Shown here: piece by piece, positions 12,235 to 24,493 of the stretch
How positions within the stretch are numbered: position 1 is the stretch's first letter
How the letters are laid out: each line of letters begins with the position of its first letter
Source of the DNA: Siphonodentalium dalli
Lineage: Eukaryota > Mollusca > Scaphopoda > Gadilida > Siphonodentaliidae
Reading direction: 5' to 3'
Length of the DNA: 64,000 bases
Assembly (NCBI GenBank): GCA_032622095.1
Contig: CP136066.1
Coordinates: forward strand, 45,403,911-45,467,910
The notes under the pieces: model-generated
The model's database searches: none
Seen by the model: the letters and a program-made list of their open reading frames with translations, nothing else
Told to the model about the DNA's origin: nothing
Position numbers and translations under genes: made by a program

Positions 12235-14385
12235 AAAAAATGTCTGAAAAAATCAGCCAAAGATAAATATTTAGCAAGCCTCGATGAAAACTTGAAAGTA
12301 AATGAGCCAAAACAATTCTGGCATGTCACTAAACAATGACTTAATAATTTCTCCAATGACGAGAAAATTCCCCCACTAAACTTCAACAACAGAATTTTTG
12401 AGGACGATTATCAGAAATCACAGGTCTTAAATTCAATTTTCACGAGAAATAGTACACTAGAGAATGAAAAATCGACATTACCTAAATTTGCAGAAAGAAC
12501 AACCGAAAAAATAGAAGAGATTAAAACTACTGAGGAGGACATATCAAACCTTTTGAAAAATATACACACAAATAAAGCCACGGGCCCCGATGGTATAAGT
12601 AACAAAATGTTAAGGGAAACACATGGCTCAGTTTGTAAACCACTTAAAATAATTTTCAATCTATCTTTAAAGAGCTGTTGTTTCCCTACAGCTTGGAAGA
12701 AAGCCGATGTGATGCCCCTCTTCAAAAAAGGTGATAAGCAGGACCCTTTAAATTATCGTCCGATATCTCTTATAAGTTGTGTCGGCAAGGTACTAGAGAG
12801 ATTAGTTTTTAATGAAATTCTAAGCCATTTGAAATCCCACAACCTTTTATATAAGCATCAATTTGGATTTATACCTGGTCATAGTACCGAATTTCAATTA
12901 ATTTAAATCAATCATAATATCCACAGTGCAATTGACGAGGGCCAAACGAGTTGTGCAGTCTTTTTCGACATTTCTAAAGCGTTTGACAATGTCTGGCACC
13001 GAGGTCTTATTTTAAAATTAGAGAAATATTGTTTGAAAGGTAATATTCTGAAATGGTTGATAAACTATCTACAAAATAGATAGCAAAGAGTTAGAGTCAA
13101 CTCAAGCTTTTCGCAGTACTCCTCAATATCAACCGGTGAGCCCCAGGGATATGTAGTCGGGCCTCTGATGTTTTTAATTTACATTAATGACATTGCCGAT
13201 GAAATTAAATCTAGCACAAGACTTTATGCTGACGACACATGTTTAATCAACAGTGATAGTGATACTTATAACCTTCAATCGACAGTCAATAGTGACATGA
13301 ACAAAATCAGATATTGGGGTGAAAATTGGTGTGTCCAATTTAATAGTAGTAAATCCAATCTAATGTTATTTTCCAAGCCAAGTGTAGTTAAACCTACAAT
13401 CATTTTCGATGGAGTAACCCTAGAATACTCAAATAGCCACAAACACCGAGGATTGGATACTGATGACAACCTAATTTGAAACACACACATTGGTAATATA
13501 TGCACTAAGGCGTACGCACACCTGTCACAATTGCGTAAACTAAGAACAATGCTGAATCGCGATACACTTCAAACTCTATTTATCTCATGTTCGATCCCTT
13601 ATGGAATACATTAGTAACGTTTGGTCAGGTGCACCTGATTACTTAATAAAGTTCTAGAAGATGTTCAATATGAGGCGGCTAGAATAGTCACCGGTTGCAC
13701 CAGGTCAGTTTCAAATATTAGACTTCTGACCGAACTAGGCTGGGAGACGTTAGAATCTCGAAGATATTACAAACAGATTTTAACATTCCACAATAATAAA
13801 CAAAAAACACCTAACTATCTGACAGAACTTATACCACCCAAATTCAGTGCCCGAAATGACCATGATACCAGAAATGCATCAAATTTTATCCCTATGAAAT
13901 GCAACTACAAAAGAAAAGAGTCCACCTTCATGCCCAAGTGTATAAATTACTGGAATAAACGCGATAAAAAAATAAGAAATCTGAATTATGAATGTTTCCG
14001 ACAATCACTAATTCCCAATCCGGTTAACCCCCCCAAGTATTTTTCTACATGGAAACGATCATTAAATATCTTACAATGTCGACTCAGGTGCGAATGTAGT
14101 GAACTCCAATCAGATAAATACTTCAATTATATTGCGATGTCCAAAGCCTGTAGATGCGGCGATGGTGAAGACAACGCATTTCATTATTTTTTCCAATGTC
14201 AATTGCATATTGTTCCAAGAGTAGACCTGCTGAACAAGCTACTACGATTCAATATTTATTCAGTAAAAACATTACTATTTGGAGATCCAAGCTTATCAAA
14301 TTCCAATAATGAAGACATTTTCAAGGCTGTCCAAATCTTTATAAGAGACACATCCCAGGATGAGAACATACCAATTTCAACGTAA
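12235..14385 (+). pseudogene. LINE fragment: linker, reverse transcriptase and C-terminal zinc-knuckle region, inactivated
   Basis: The plus-strand frame begins KKCLKKSAKDKY, the linker that follows an endonuclease domain. It continues through KATGPDGISNKML, NYRPISLIS, FDISKAFDNVWH and the catalytic YADD box (13225-13236) to the C-terminal region, where CRLRCECSE and CRCGDGEDNAFHYFFQC look like a metal-binding segment before the stop at 14385. In-frame stops occur near 12904, 13081 and 13477, and the frame shifts near 13600-13740, so it is dead. There is no endonuclease upstream. That domain lies on the other strand at 14912-16093 and would join here in frame (see the inversion entry). Confidence 0.92.
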
Positions 14386-14799
14386 ATGACTACAATTGAA
14401 AAAAACAATCAAACAAAAATAATACTTCTGAGTATAGGACAACAGTCATAAACTCCCTATTGGAACATACTCACTGTCCTGCCACCTTACCACTGTTAAG
14501 GACAGATGAGCACAGTACACCTTAAAGCAACATATACTTTTGAACTATATGAATTCGAAGTTGGGAGAGACTAGCAACAATCAACCTTTACCATTTAACG
14601 TTAATACCATATATAATTGTTCAATGTCATGTTAATTTTTTTTATTTCACTTGAGTGTATGGTGATCGGGAGAGAAGTATCATATAAGTGGCCTGCACTT
14701 GTTCTTCAATCCCGTTGCCGACTGTATGTATTTATATGCATATATGGCGAACATATATGTTTAAACCAATGTTGATGTTCCGCCCTAGACTCCACAACC
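14386..14799. other. LINE 3-prime flank / unassigned
   Basis: AT-rich sequence after the LINE stop codon, possibly its 3-prime UTR. No tail repeat was recognised. Confidence 0.4.
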
Positions 14800-14910
14800 A
14801 TCTACGGCCGCGGTACTCTCATCGGGGACGGCCTCGGACAATCGCCATTTCGACCAGTCACATGATCTCCTGTCATGTGAAATATATCCGGAAGCGATCG
14901 CATATCGGCA
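14800..14910 (+). repeat. Family R repeat, broken half 2
   Basis: Shares GGGACGGCCTCGGACAATC and CCGGAAGCGATCGCATATCGG with 9420-9495. Similarity stops at about 14910, where the reverse-strand LINE endonuclease begins. Confidence 0.8.
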
Positions 14911-14911
14911 A

Positions 14912-16093
14912 ATTATTTGTTCTATTGCGGATTGCTTTATATTTATCCCAGCCTCTAGGATGATTTGTGCGCAGCGCTTTCTTTCTGATGCGGTCGCGTT
15001 TCCGAATATGTTTTCTTATTAAACTGTCAAACCATGGTTTGTCATTCTCACGTATAGTAACTGATTGGAAAGGGATATATTTACGAGCAATTGTCAGGAA
15101 AGTATGAGTAAAAACGTCTACAATCTGATTTATATCGGAGCGACCTGTGCTCATAAGAATGTCTGACCAATTGATTGCATTAATTTCGAAGTTCATGGCA
15201 ACAAAGTCTGCTCTAGCATAATTCCACACATTCCGTTGATATGACTTTTTCTTAGGATTTGGAAATGAAATTTCTACAGATGCTGCTTTATGGTCTGATA
15301 AACCTAGATCAATAGTGTACGGGTTTAGGTAAACTAGACTATCACTTAATAAAATCGGATCTAATAGCGTTGCTGTGTTCACACCTATTCGAGTTGGTTC
15401 TTTAATTACGTTTTCAAGGGTCCATTTGTTCATGATTTTTTGAAGCTCACCATCACGAATTAATAAATTGCAATTTAGATCTCCAACCATGACTAATGAC
15501 ATATTATATGCTAGGGCCTTGGCAATGGAGATGTCAAGATTCGTCCAGTAAGAGTCTAAGCATTCACGATCAGATCTGTAAGTTACGCAGAAAAGAAATG
15601 TTTGCCTGGTTCCAATTTCAAACCACAAAATTTCGTCGTCAAAACCATATTCAGGTAAATATTTATACACAAGTCTGGATGAAAAATACACAGCCAGACC
15701 TCCTCCGTGATCGTTTCTGTCAAGTCTGAACGGAGCTTGAAAATTGGAAAATAATATGGAGTCGTTATGCAAATATTTATTTAGGTGCGTCTCGGTAAAG
15801 CATACGATATCGTAATCTTCGATATGCTCAGCAAGCTTTGATATTTTGTTTCTGAGAGTACGAATATTATAGTGAAATATAGAAATAGTTTCTGGTTCCA
15901 TCGGCCCTGGCTGAACTTCCACGTCATTAGCTATAATAATCAGTAAACTGAACAAAAATATGAAAGTGCCTATGTTTCTGCGCGGTGTAAGATTCATTAT
16001 ATGAGGTGATGACTTGTTTTTTGACATTGCCTTGCGCCTTCTGAGATTAAAGTATCCGACAACGACCCTGTATTGAACAATATCAATATTCAT
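14912..16093 (-). pseudogene. LINE fragment: N-terminal leader with 2A-like motif and complete APE endonuclease domain
   Basis: Reverse-strand open frame of about 394 codons before the junction. The first 64 residues hold a basic segment, a hydrophobic stretch (about residues 41-55) and DVEVQPGP (57-64). An APE-type endonuclease follows, with HYNIRTLRNK, the glutamate of CFTETHL, VMVGDLNCN, LDPILLS and the SDH motif, all the expected active-site motifs. Such domains nick target DNA for target-primed reverse transcription. No stop interrupts the frame. It ends in foreign repeat sequence after YKAIRNRTNN, because its RT half has been moved to 12235-14385 on the other strand. Confidence 0.92.
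15902..15925 (-). other. 2A-like ribosome-skipping motif (variant)
   Basis: Encodes DVEVQPGP directly after a hydrophobic leader and before the endonuclease. The family consensus is D-V/I-E-x-N-P-G-P. This copy has Q where N is expected, so activity is doubtful. From memory, APE-type LINEs of sea urchin and other invertebrates carry 2A-like signals at this position. Confidence 0.6.
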
Positions 16094-16369
16094 GGATATG
16101 GAAAACCCAGAGAGGGAGGGTAAATAGGGTCATCATCGGATACAATCAGATAATAAAGCACAATCAGTTTCAGCAAACGATCACTTAATCTTGAAGTAAC
16201 GAAGAGACTAGCAACAAATTCAGATGTACAAAACAAGAAAAGCATATATACACATATAGCAAAAATAACCAACATTGATAACAGTATTTTTATTGCTGAT
16301 TGTCAACAAATGATAAATAATACTTCTCCATAATACGAAAAATATAATAGTGTGGCTTAAAAACACCAT
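16094..16369. other. Unassigned sequence
   Basis: No gene recognised. It lies upstream of the LINE fragment on the minus strand. Confidence 0.3.
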
Positions 16370-16720
16370 ATTGGTGTCGTTTCGGCCAGTGATGGAGGGG
16401 AGGGGCACTAACATTGATAATAATGTTTTAGTCGCCGATTTCCACAAAAAGTTATATATAGTCATCTCCATGATACGAGGAATCTAATAACAATAAACCA
16501 ATGTGGCCCTGTTGGAGTCAGTGATGGGGAAGGTACACAACAAGTGCATGCACAAAATTGTGACGCCGATTTTCATCTATACCTGGAATGTAATGGTGTG
16601 GGATTAAAGTTGACGTCGTATCAGCCAGGTGTTAGGGGAGGAGAACACCAGAATGCCGGGTTGAAACACTTTTTACCGCCAATTAATACCACAATTATAT
16701 ATATATGTAGGCATCCCAAT
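16370..16720 (+). mobile_element. Decayed Helitron internal-repeat fragment
   Basis: Two to three copies of the Helitron ~140-bp internal unit (GGGAGGGGCACTAACATTGA, GTCGCCGATTTCCAC, ATACGAGGAATCTAATA). No element ends are present. Confidence 0.65.
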
Positions 16721-16953
16721 TAGTATAATGGGTGCGGTTCAAAGTTGGCAGATCGGCGACAGAGCCAGGTAACAACGATCTACGCTCAAAATATCAACAT
16801 TCTTTTTTCTATATTTTCCAAAGATATCATCAAATCAATATATTGGATTAATGAGGTTTCCCAATAACAACCCCGTGTACGTGGTTTCGCCAAACCGGAA
16901 GGTATCGCCAAAACCAGACTGAATGGCAAAGTCATGTTCACCTATATGATATG

Positions 16954-19900
16954 GGAATATGTTTGTTTATCATCGTAAAACAGACAACGAACACCGTATG
17001 TGTACGCCCACACAAAGCAGGAGTATTTACCCACCCGCTGTCAGTCAGTTCTACCAGATGAAACCATTTAATTTTTTTTTCCGATTTTTATCAATAGTGC
17101 TTTGCTTTTGCTCACTCAAAGTTTCGAGAAAATCCATCCACTAATATAGTTCCTGGCCTTCCACGCTGCCAAAAGAAATGCCGGTATATAGCTGAAGCTG
17201 TCAATGAAGCATAGGATTGAACAGAATTTTAAAAATGTGTGTCATTCTCAATATGCGATCGATATTAAGGGACCACTGTCGGTTCAGAAAGATGTCAAAG
17301 TCCCGGACCAAGATGTCACTAAACCGGATCTTTGGTGCAGTAAACATGCGTAGCACTTAATGAGTTCTGATAAGTTTTCGCGTGTTTTGTGTGTAACTGA
17401 CACTGATCAATTTGACTGCGAATGTCATCTGAAATATGAATCCATAACATATTCGAAATACTGTGTACATATCTATTATGAATGCATTTCAATTGCAATT
17501 AATGGAACATCCATCTCAGCATTCAGATTTGTGATCTCGAAAAGGTGAATGAATGATAACTCGATGCCTTGATCACACGCACGTGAATGCTGTCGTTCGT
17601 ATGCGTGCAGCGAACTGGATATTCGTTTAGTATTAACATGTTTGGAGTTTGTATATAGACCACACATGCAGGACGACACGCTACGGCGTATCATCGATTT
17701 GTTGTAATCATGTTTATTTTACAGACTTTATGACTCGTTCCCACTCGAGTTGACCGTTACGCGACAATGAAACCGAATCATATATCGTATAGCTGCAAAC
17801 TATACAATTCTGGTTTTTTAAGTGTCATCAGATAATATTGTTACGATTCTATGTTAACCCTAAACATCCGTACACATATGGTCACAATGTATTATGTGTG
17901 CCTTCTCGTCTGGGTGTCGATGGGCCTGCCACCTCTTTATTGTGTCTATGTAGCACATGTAGTCAGCTTACCAAGCTACAACACCATGTATAAACAAAAT
18001 CAGACTCAGCGTTTATTCTCCAATCGCCGGACGTGTTCGGTATGACACAGTCTAGATATTAGTACGCAATACATACATGTACATACATATATAATCGTGG
18101 CACATGCAAACAATATATATCAGAAATAGTCTACACGTGGACATGGGGTGTGTGTGTTGTGGGTTGGGTTTGTTGTGGTGGGGTATAGGGTGTGTGCATG
18201 TGGCTTTTCTCTCGTGTATTTCGCTGTATGGATGTTGGTTGGTGCGTCAGACTGGGGTATTCGTTAGTAATTGCGCGTTTGTTGGGTTGGGTGCATGGGG
18301 GCCGGAGTGGCTGGCATTCGTATACGAGTGGTGTAACGTATACACGATGCGATTGCCAATACACCATTGACAGTAATGACACAAAGCAATTAACAGTTAC
18401 ATGTATGAACACATAATCGTCCTTAAGTTATCGAGTTACCACGTGGGTATATACATCTATATCTATATTTGCGAATGTCTGTCTGTCTGTCTGTCTGTGC
18501 TCTATAGAAATTCACAGGGGACCATCTAAATGATGCCAAATGGGTCTACTATGAGTAGCTTTTTACGAGAAAGATAATGGTCGGGGTTAGAATTTTCTAA
18601 AGTGACGCCGTTGTTGTCAGGGGCAGAAAAGGGGGAAAGGCAGAAAAAAAAATTGTCGCCGATTGCCACCAAACTTATATATAATCATCCCCATAATATG
18701 AGGAATCTAATGGCGTGGTTTAAATATGGCAAAAGTCGCATCGTTCGCGTCAGGGGTGACAGGAAGGGGGGGGGCAGATTTTTGTTCTGTTGCCGATAGC
18801 CACGAAACATACATATAATCATTCTCATGATATGAAGAATCCAACGGTGTGGTTTAAATATGTCAAAAGTGGCGTCGTTTGAGTCAGGGATGAACGGAAT
18901 GGGAGAGGGGCACCAAAATTGATAAAACTAATTTTAGCGCCGATTTCCACCAAATTGATATATATTCTTCTTCATGATATAAGGAATCTAATTGTGCGAT
19001 TTAACAACGCCAAATTGTTGTTTTTGGATGAGAGATTGGGAGGGGTGGGCACTAAATTTGATAATAAGTCGCCGATTGCCACCACACTTATACCAAATCA
19101 TCCCCATAGTATGAGGAGTCTGATGGTGTGACTTTTATCTGTCAAATGTGGCCTCATTCGAGTCAGGGTTGCATTGAAAGGGACTGGGGCACCAAAATTG
19201 ATGCACAATTTTTTTAGCGCCAATTTCCACCAAATTGATACACGTTCTTATCCATGATACGAGGAATCTAATCGTGATTTAAAGACGCCATAGTGGTGCT
19301 GTTTGGGTGAGAGATGGAGAGGGGAGGGATTGGCACCAAATTTGATAAAAAAAATTGTTTAGTCGCCGATTATTACCAAACTTATAAACAATCATCTCCA
19401 TGATATGAGGAGTGTAATCGTGTGGTTTAAGGAAGTCACAAGTAGGGCCATTCGAGTCAGTGGTGTATAGAGATGAGAGGGGCACACAAAATTATATCTA
19501 TATGTTTAGTGCCGATTTCCACCAGATTGATATATATTCTTCTCCGTGATACGAGGAATCTTATCGTGTGGTTTAGATACACCAAATTGGTGCCCTATGG
19601 GTGAGAGATATGGGGACCTTAAATTTGATACGAATTTGTATACTCGCCAATTTTCACCAATTTCATATATATGCATCTCTAATCTCTAATGAGTCTTAGT
19701 GTGTGCAGCTTGAGTCCGAAATAGGGACGGGAGGGTAACCAAAACTGATACAAAATATTTTTAGTACCAATTACCATCAAATTCAGACACGTTCTTCTCA
19801 AATGATACAAGAAATAAAATCGTGCTGTCTGTCTGACTGTCTTTTTGTCTGTCTGTGTGCGTTCTATATATAACTTCACGCGGTACAATCGAGATGGCAC

Positions 19901-22872
19901 CAAGGCGTTCTCAGAGGGGTAACCTTTTACAAGGAAAATAATGGTGCGGGTTAAAATTTTCTAAAATGACGCTGTTGGTGGGAGGGGAAATTTAAAAAAT
20001 ATGGTGAAATAGTTTTGTCGCTGATTTCCACCAAACGAATACATAATCACCTTCGCAATATGGCGTTGTTCGAGTCAGCGTTGCATCAACAATTGATTTA
20101 ATAAACCAAATTCCACCAAATTCATACACGTTTTTCTCTAATGATATACCATGAATTAAATCACATTTGGTGTCGTTTGCGTCACGGATGGCGAGCGGAT
20201 ATGCACTATCATTGATATTCGCCGATATCCACATATAAGTTATATACAGTCACCAGGCCATCTCCATATCATTTTAAGTAGTTCGGCGTTCACATTTCAC
20301 AATCCCGACATATGGTGACCCACATAAGTCACTTGAACAATTATATCTTCTTAACAGTCATATTTATATGGGAATGGCAATCAAGGCATTCACACAATGA
20401 GCGAGCAAAAAGAGATAACTAGAAGAAGCATTAAACGTATATTTATCATTCTATTGAAGAGATACATATATTCGTGCAAACTGAGAGACCTCGAACCGTC
20501 AGAGGATTGCATATATATAATAACAAAATTTAGTCTGTTCCATTCAATACACTTTCCACAAAAAGTTACAATTTGTCAAGAGATATGGAAGGCCTGTTCA
20601 AAAACAGTGGTCACAGTGTGCAGTCAAATATAGTTTCTTCTGATATACAAGAAAATGCAGTTAGTAGCACTAGACTTTTCAGGATCCTACCAATACTGAC
20701 ATCTGACAAGGGTTTTAGAACAGACTCATCGACTGACATAAACAACTCAAAATCTCGCACTGTGCCTGGCACATGTAGCTGATATATGCGCGCAGCAACA
20801 TTTCGTTTAAACTAAGAATATTTAGCCAATATATATAGCACCATGAACAGAGGAGCACCTGGAAATTTATTTGAAACATCTGTATCTTCATGGATATATG
20901 ATAGCCAGGTGTCCTCGAGATCTTAGTCCAACCCACTAGATTGATTGATACATCTCAATATGTAAAACCCAATTATAATGTTTTATCGAACTAATGTGCG
21001 TATGATGTTCATGTATCATATTATAACGTCTAATGTATACGCAGTTGTAAATAAATAAATACTTCATTATTGGTGGAAAGGATTAATCGTGATAAACAGA
21101 ATGACAGTTAAGCAAGAGCATTCTCTATTCCCAACAAATATCCACAACATACATTAACCTGGGCAACGCCGGGTAACCCTGCTAGTACTATATATATACA
21201 ACATACTTACTGCTATTGGTAATAAACACTTCACTGTGGAACATGTTTATACTGTCATGATTGTTATGTACACAAGTAAATTACACTATAGTTTATAAAT
21301 TTTCTAATTTAGCCCTAGGACCACATATTCAGTGGGCATGATATTTACATAAGACTTCACTATGTTATCATATAGGTTGCATATACTGCAATTGATAAGT
21401 CTGTTTAACCGACATGATTCTTATCTAATCAGGGTCTCCGTCTGCTCAAGCATTTCTGAGTTTGGTTTATGGTTCTAACCAAAATGTTTATGGATGTTCA
21501 GCGTCACGATGACTTTCAATTAGTATTGTTCGCAGATTTAGTTTTCGGCTTGTTAAGTTCTAGAATTATTCTTTTTAACTTATTTTGAAATAAATAATAT
21601 CGCTCAGATTTGCACACAACAATCTAATTGAAATTGTGCATAAATATCCACCAGCATGAGAGCAAGCTATGTTCGCTATCCCATTGAGGGAACATTCCGT
21701 TTTACGAAATTATGTTTTGAATAGTGGATATCACCATTTAACTGGGAAATATATAGCTTCATCAAAGGGAAGATACGTTCATTTATCAAAACCGCATGGT
21801 CTGGTTTGATTTTGTTTAAACATAGTGTTGTAGCTTGTTAAGCTGGCTACATGTGCTAGACACAATAAAGAGGCCCATCGACCTCCATACGAGAAGGCAC
21901 ACAAGTGTTCCACACATAGTACATTGTAATCAAAATTATTTGTACGGATGTTTAGGGTTAACATAGAATCGTTACAATATTATCTGACGACTCCTAAAAA
22001 AGCCAGAATTGCATAATTTGTAGCTATACGATATATGTATATTCGATAAGATGATTCGGTTTCATGGTCGCGTAACGGTCTAATCGAGTGGGAACGAGTC
22101 ATAAAGTTTGTAAAATAAACATATTTATATCAAATCGTTGATACGTCTTAGCGTTTCGTCGTGGTCTATTTACAAACTCCAAGCATGTTAATACTAAACG
22201 AATATCCGGTTAGCTGCATGCATACGGACGACAGCATTCACGTGCGTGTGATCAAGGCATCGCGTTATCATTCATTTACCTTTTTTAGATTGCAAATCTG
22301 AATGCTGAGATAGATGTTCCATTAATTCCAATTGAACTACATTCATAATAGATATGTACACAATATTACGAATATGTTATGGCTTCATATTTCAGATGAC
22401 ATTCGCAGTCCAATTAATCAGTCTCAGATACACATAAAAACACTCGAAAACTCATCAGAACTCCTTAAGTGCTACGCATATTTATTGCACAGAAGATCGG
22501 CGTTTGGTGACATCTTCATTGGAGACGTTGACATCTTTCTGGGCCGACAGTGGTCCCTTCATATCGCGCGGATATTGAGAACGACACTGATTTTTTAAAT
22601 TCTGTTCAATCCTATGCTTCATTGACAGATTCAAATATATACCGGCATTTGTTTCGGCAGCGTGGAAGACCAGAAACTATACTATTGGGTGGATGTTCTC
22701 GAAAATTTGAGTAAGCAAAAGCAAAATCACTATTGAAAAAAATCGCCAAAAAATATTAAATGGTATGATCTGCGAAAACTGATTGACAGCGGGTGGATAA
22801 ATACTCCTGCTTCGTGTGGACATGCACATACGTTGTTCGTTGTCTGTTTTACGATGAAAAACAAGCATATCG
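16954..22872. mobile_element. Large inverted-repeat (foldback) element split by a Helitron
   Basis: The left arm (about 16954-18003) and right arm (about 21804-22872) are reverse complements over about 1.05 kb. Paired blocks include GTTAACCCTAAACATCCGTA (17853) with TACGGATGTTTAGGGTTAAC (21942), GACTCGTTCCCACTCGAG with its partner near 22088, and CATCGTAAAACAGACAACGA (16971) with its partner at about 22836-22855. Removing the Helitron leaves an internal spacer of about 1.07 kb and a total of about 3.2 kb. No transposase was recognised in the spacer, which includes a GT-rich stretch at 18130-18300. A third, interrupted relative lies at 61895-63312. No target-site duplication was recognised. 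Confidence 0.85.
18456..21185 (+). mobile_element. Non-autonomous Helitron, copy 1
   Basis: Begins TCTATATCTATATTTGCG after a host A. It ends with a 6-bp hairpin ACCTGG-gcaacg-CCGGGT, then AACCCTG and CTAG before a host T: the A|TC...CTAG|T pattern of Helitrons. It is 2730 bp and nearly the same length as copy 2. Inside are a (GTCT)n tract at about 18478-18497, eight or nine degenerate ~140-bp tandem units (marker GCCGATTNCCACCAAA at about 18657, 18792, 18934, 19070 and onward), and a unique 3-prime third. No Rep/helicase is encoded. It lacks about 95 bp present in copy 2 at 28153-28250 and has about 38 bp (near 20738-20778) that copy 2 lacks. Confidence 0.9.
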
Positions 22873-23689
22873 GTTGTTACAACCATGACAATTATGTCAA
22901 CGTAAACTTATTTATTGTCAGTTTTGATAACCTACATAGTGTAGGTGGGGTTAGGGTATTTAGTGTTATTGATGACCATAACCTGCGTGCGTGTATATTC
23001 GGCTCAAATGGCTCCCAACTATAAGATAATTTTACTGCATTATTTTTGACACAAAAATGGTTATTTTTATATTGATTAAAATAATATAATATTCCTGACT
23101 GATTTGAGTCGTTACATGGTAATTATTTCGACGGAACCTTTAGTTTATTGTCAGATTTGATAAACTGGGTTTGGGTGACATTAGGGGTTGTAGGACGATT
23201 ACTCCACCTCTCCCCGGACGTTTGCTCCCCCGGACGATTGCCCCATCACGTCATGTGCCCTCCCATAAGTTTTTACTATAATATTTATTGGTACATACTT
23301 TATTGAAATTAATTAACGTATGGGTGAATTCAATTTTCAACTTTTAAAACACAGTGGTCAGTGATTAGTTGGTCAGCTGATTATGAAACATTAGTGTTTT
23401 GAAAACACATTGGCTTCTTCGTAGCATTATGATATAACACCACGCAGACACCATTGAAGACAAAGAGGTCAGCTAAATTAAGTACAATTAGACAACAAGT
23501 GTAGACACGGTTCATTTTTGGGCTTAGTGTGGTATTCCAAAAGTTAGTTTTTTAAATTAAAATTTTTATTTTTGAAAATTATTTTTCACCAATGCAACTG
23601 AAATAGTCCTGGTAAAATAAAAAAAGAAGCTAAAATTTAATTTTTTAAGTTATGTCCATCAATACAACTATAACGGTAATTTTAAAAAG
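22873..23689. other. Unassigned AT-rich sequence
   Basis: No gene recognised. A short C-rich motif pair (CTCCCCGGACGTTTG, CTCCCCCGGACGATTG) occurs at about 23210-23240. Confidence 0.35.
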
Positions 23690-23811
23690 GGCAATAGGAA
23701 GATGACCAATCTTGGCCATACTGCACCTGTACAAAACAAATTATCCACTTCTTCTCACTGTTGTAATGTAAATATGTTTTGTGCGAATAAAGAATCTAAT
23801 CTAATCTAAAA
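23690..23811 (+). mobile_element. LINE 3-prime end with ATCTA tail repeats
   Basis: Ends TTTTGTGCGAATAAAGAATC then TAATCTAATCTAA: an AATAAA-like signal followed by a short (AATCT)n tail, as in CR1/Jockey-type LINE 3-prime ends. No coding part is attached, so it is a severely truncated insertion. Confidence 0.6.
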
Positions 23812-24320
23812 AGAAGAAATATATGGGCAATCTTTGAGGGGCAGATGTCCCGGATGAAATCGTCCGTAATGAACTGATTAGAAGTCAGGTTCGGTCGTAC
23901 CAAGAAGGGGAATGTTCCCCACCTGTACATTGGGTATGTGGCATTGAAATCCACCTGTGCGTACAATGAAATATCTATTTATTTATGAAACGCTGATTTT
24001 TCCCCGAATATTTTACAGAAACATGTGAATATTTTGTCAATTTCAAAAGCGTTTCTGTGGATATTCGAGTCCGTTTTCAGATCGAAAATATTTCAATTGG
24101 AACTTTGTTTCTTTCTCAATTTAGTTAACCTGTGTGTAGGTTTGGGATATGCGGAATATCAAACAATTATTGTTTATGTTTTTAGTTCATTATATTTTTT
24201 CTCATTTTATTTACAAGACAGTTTTCGTTTTACTGTACCACAAGCAAATATTATCAGGAAGTTCTTGGGTGAAACTGCTTGTTTCCAATATATCAATCCT
24301 CGACGAAACGAATATTATCT

Positions 24321-24493
24321 GTCATATATAGAGGATATGAAATGCGTGTTTCTCTCATATGATATTTATGAAACGAGTCTGAGAATTTTCAGTTTTCTCG
24401 AGCCTCCGGCGAGTGAAAACTGAAAATTCGTGACGAGTTTCATTAATATCATATGAGAGAAACACGAATTACATATTCTATTTATCATATGAC
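24321..24493. repeat. Long hairpin, ~53-bp near-perfect arms and 17-nt GC-rich loop
   Basis: 24345-24397 (CGTGTTTCTCTCATATGATA...) pairs with 24415-24466 (...TATCATATGAGAGAAACACG). The arms extend less perfectly outward to 24321 and 24493. The 17-nt loop (24398-24414) carries a small GC stem around CCTCCGG. The open frame at 24025-24423 is cut across this hairpin and is not treated as a gene. Relatives of the outer arm (CGAATTACATATTCTATTTA) recur at 24464 and 24706. Confidence 0.92.

Larger units (their letters stand above)
12235..14911. other. Apparent 2.7-kb inverted segment
   Basis: Flipping this segment mends two features at once. The LINE endonuclease frame (ending ...YKAIRNRTNN at 14912) would join in frame to the RT linker (KKCLKKSAKDKY at 12235). 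The two halves of repeat family R (ending 12234 and about 14910) would also join in the order of the intact copy at 9261-9660, apart from about 10 bp missing at that junction. Confidence 0.8.

Noticed and set aside
12235-16093. 5-prime inversion of the LINE by twin priming at insertion
   Set aside because: Twin priming would place the inverted 5-prime part directly upstream of the sense 3-prime part. Here the endonuclease half lies beyond the RT half and a second repeat is broken too.
24025-24423. 132-codon frame with hydrophobic segments
   Set aside because: Its end crosses a perfect hairpin and its composition is that of AT-rich noncoding DNA.
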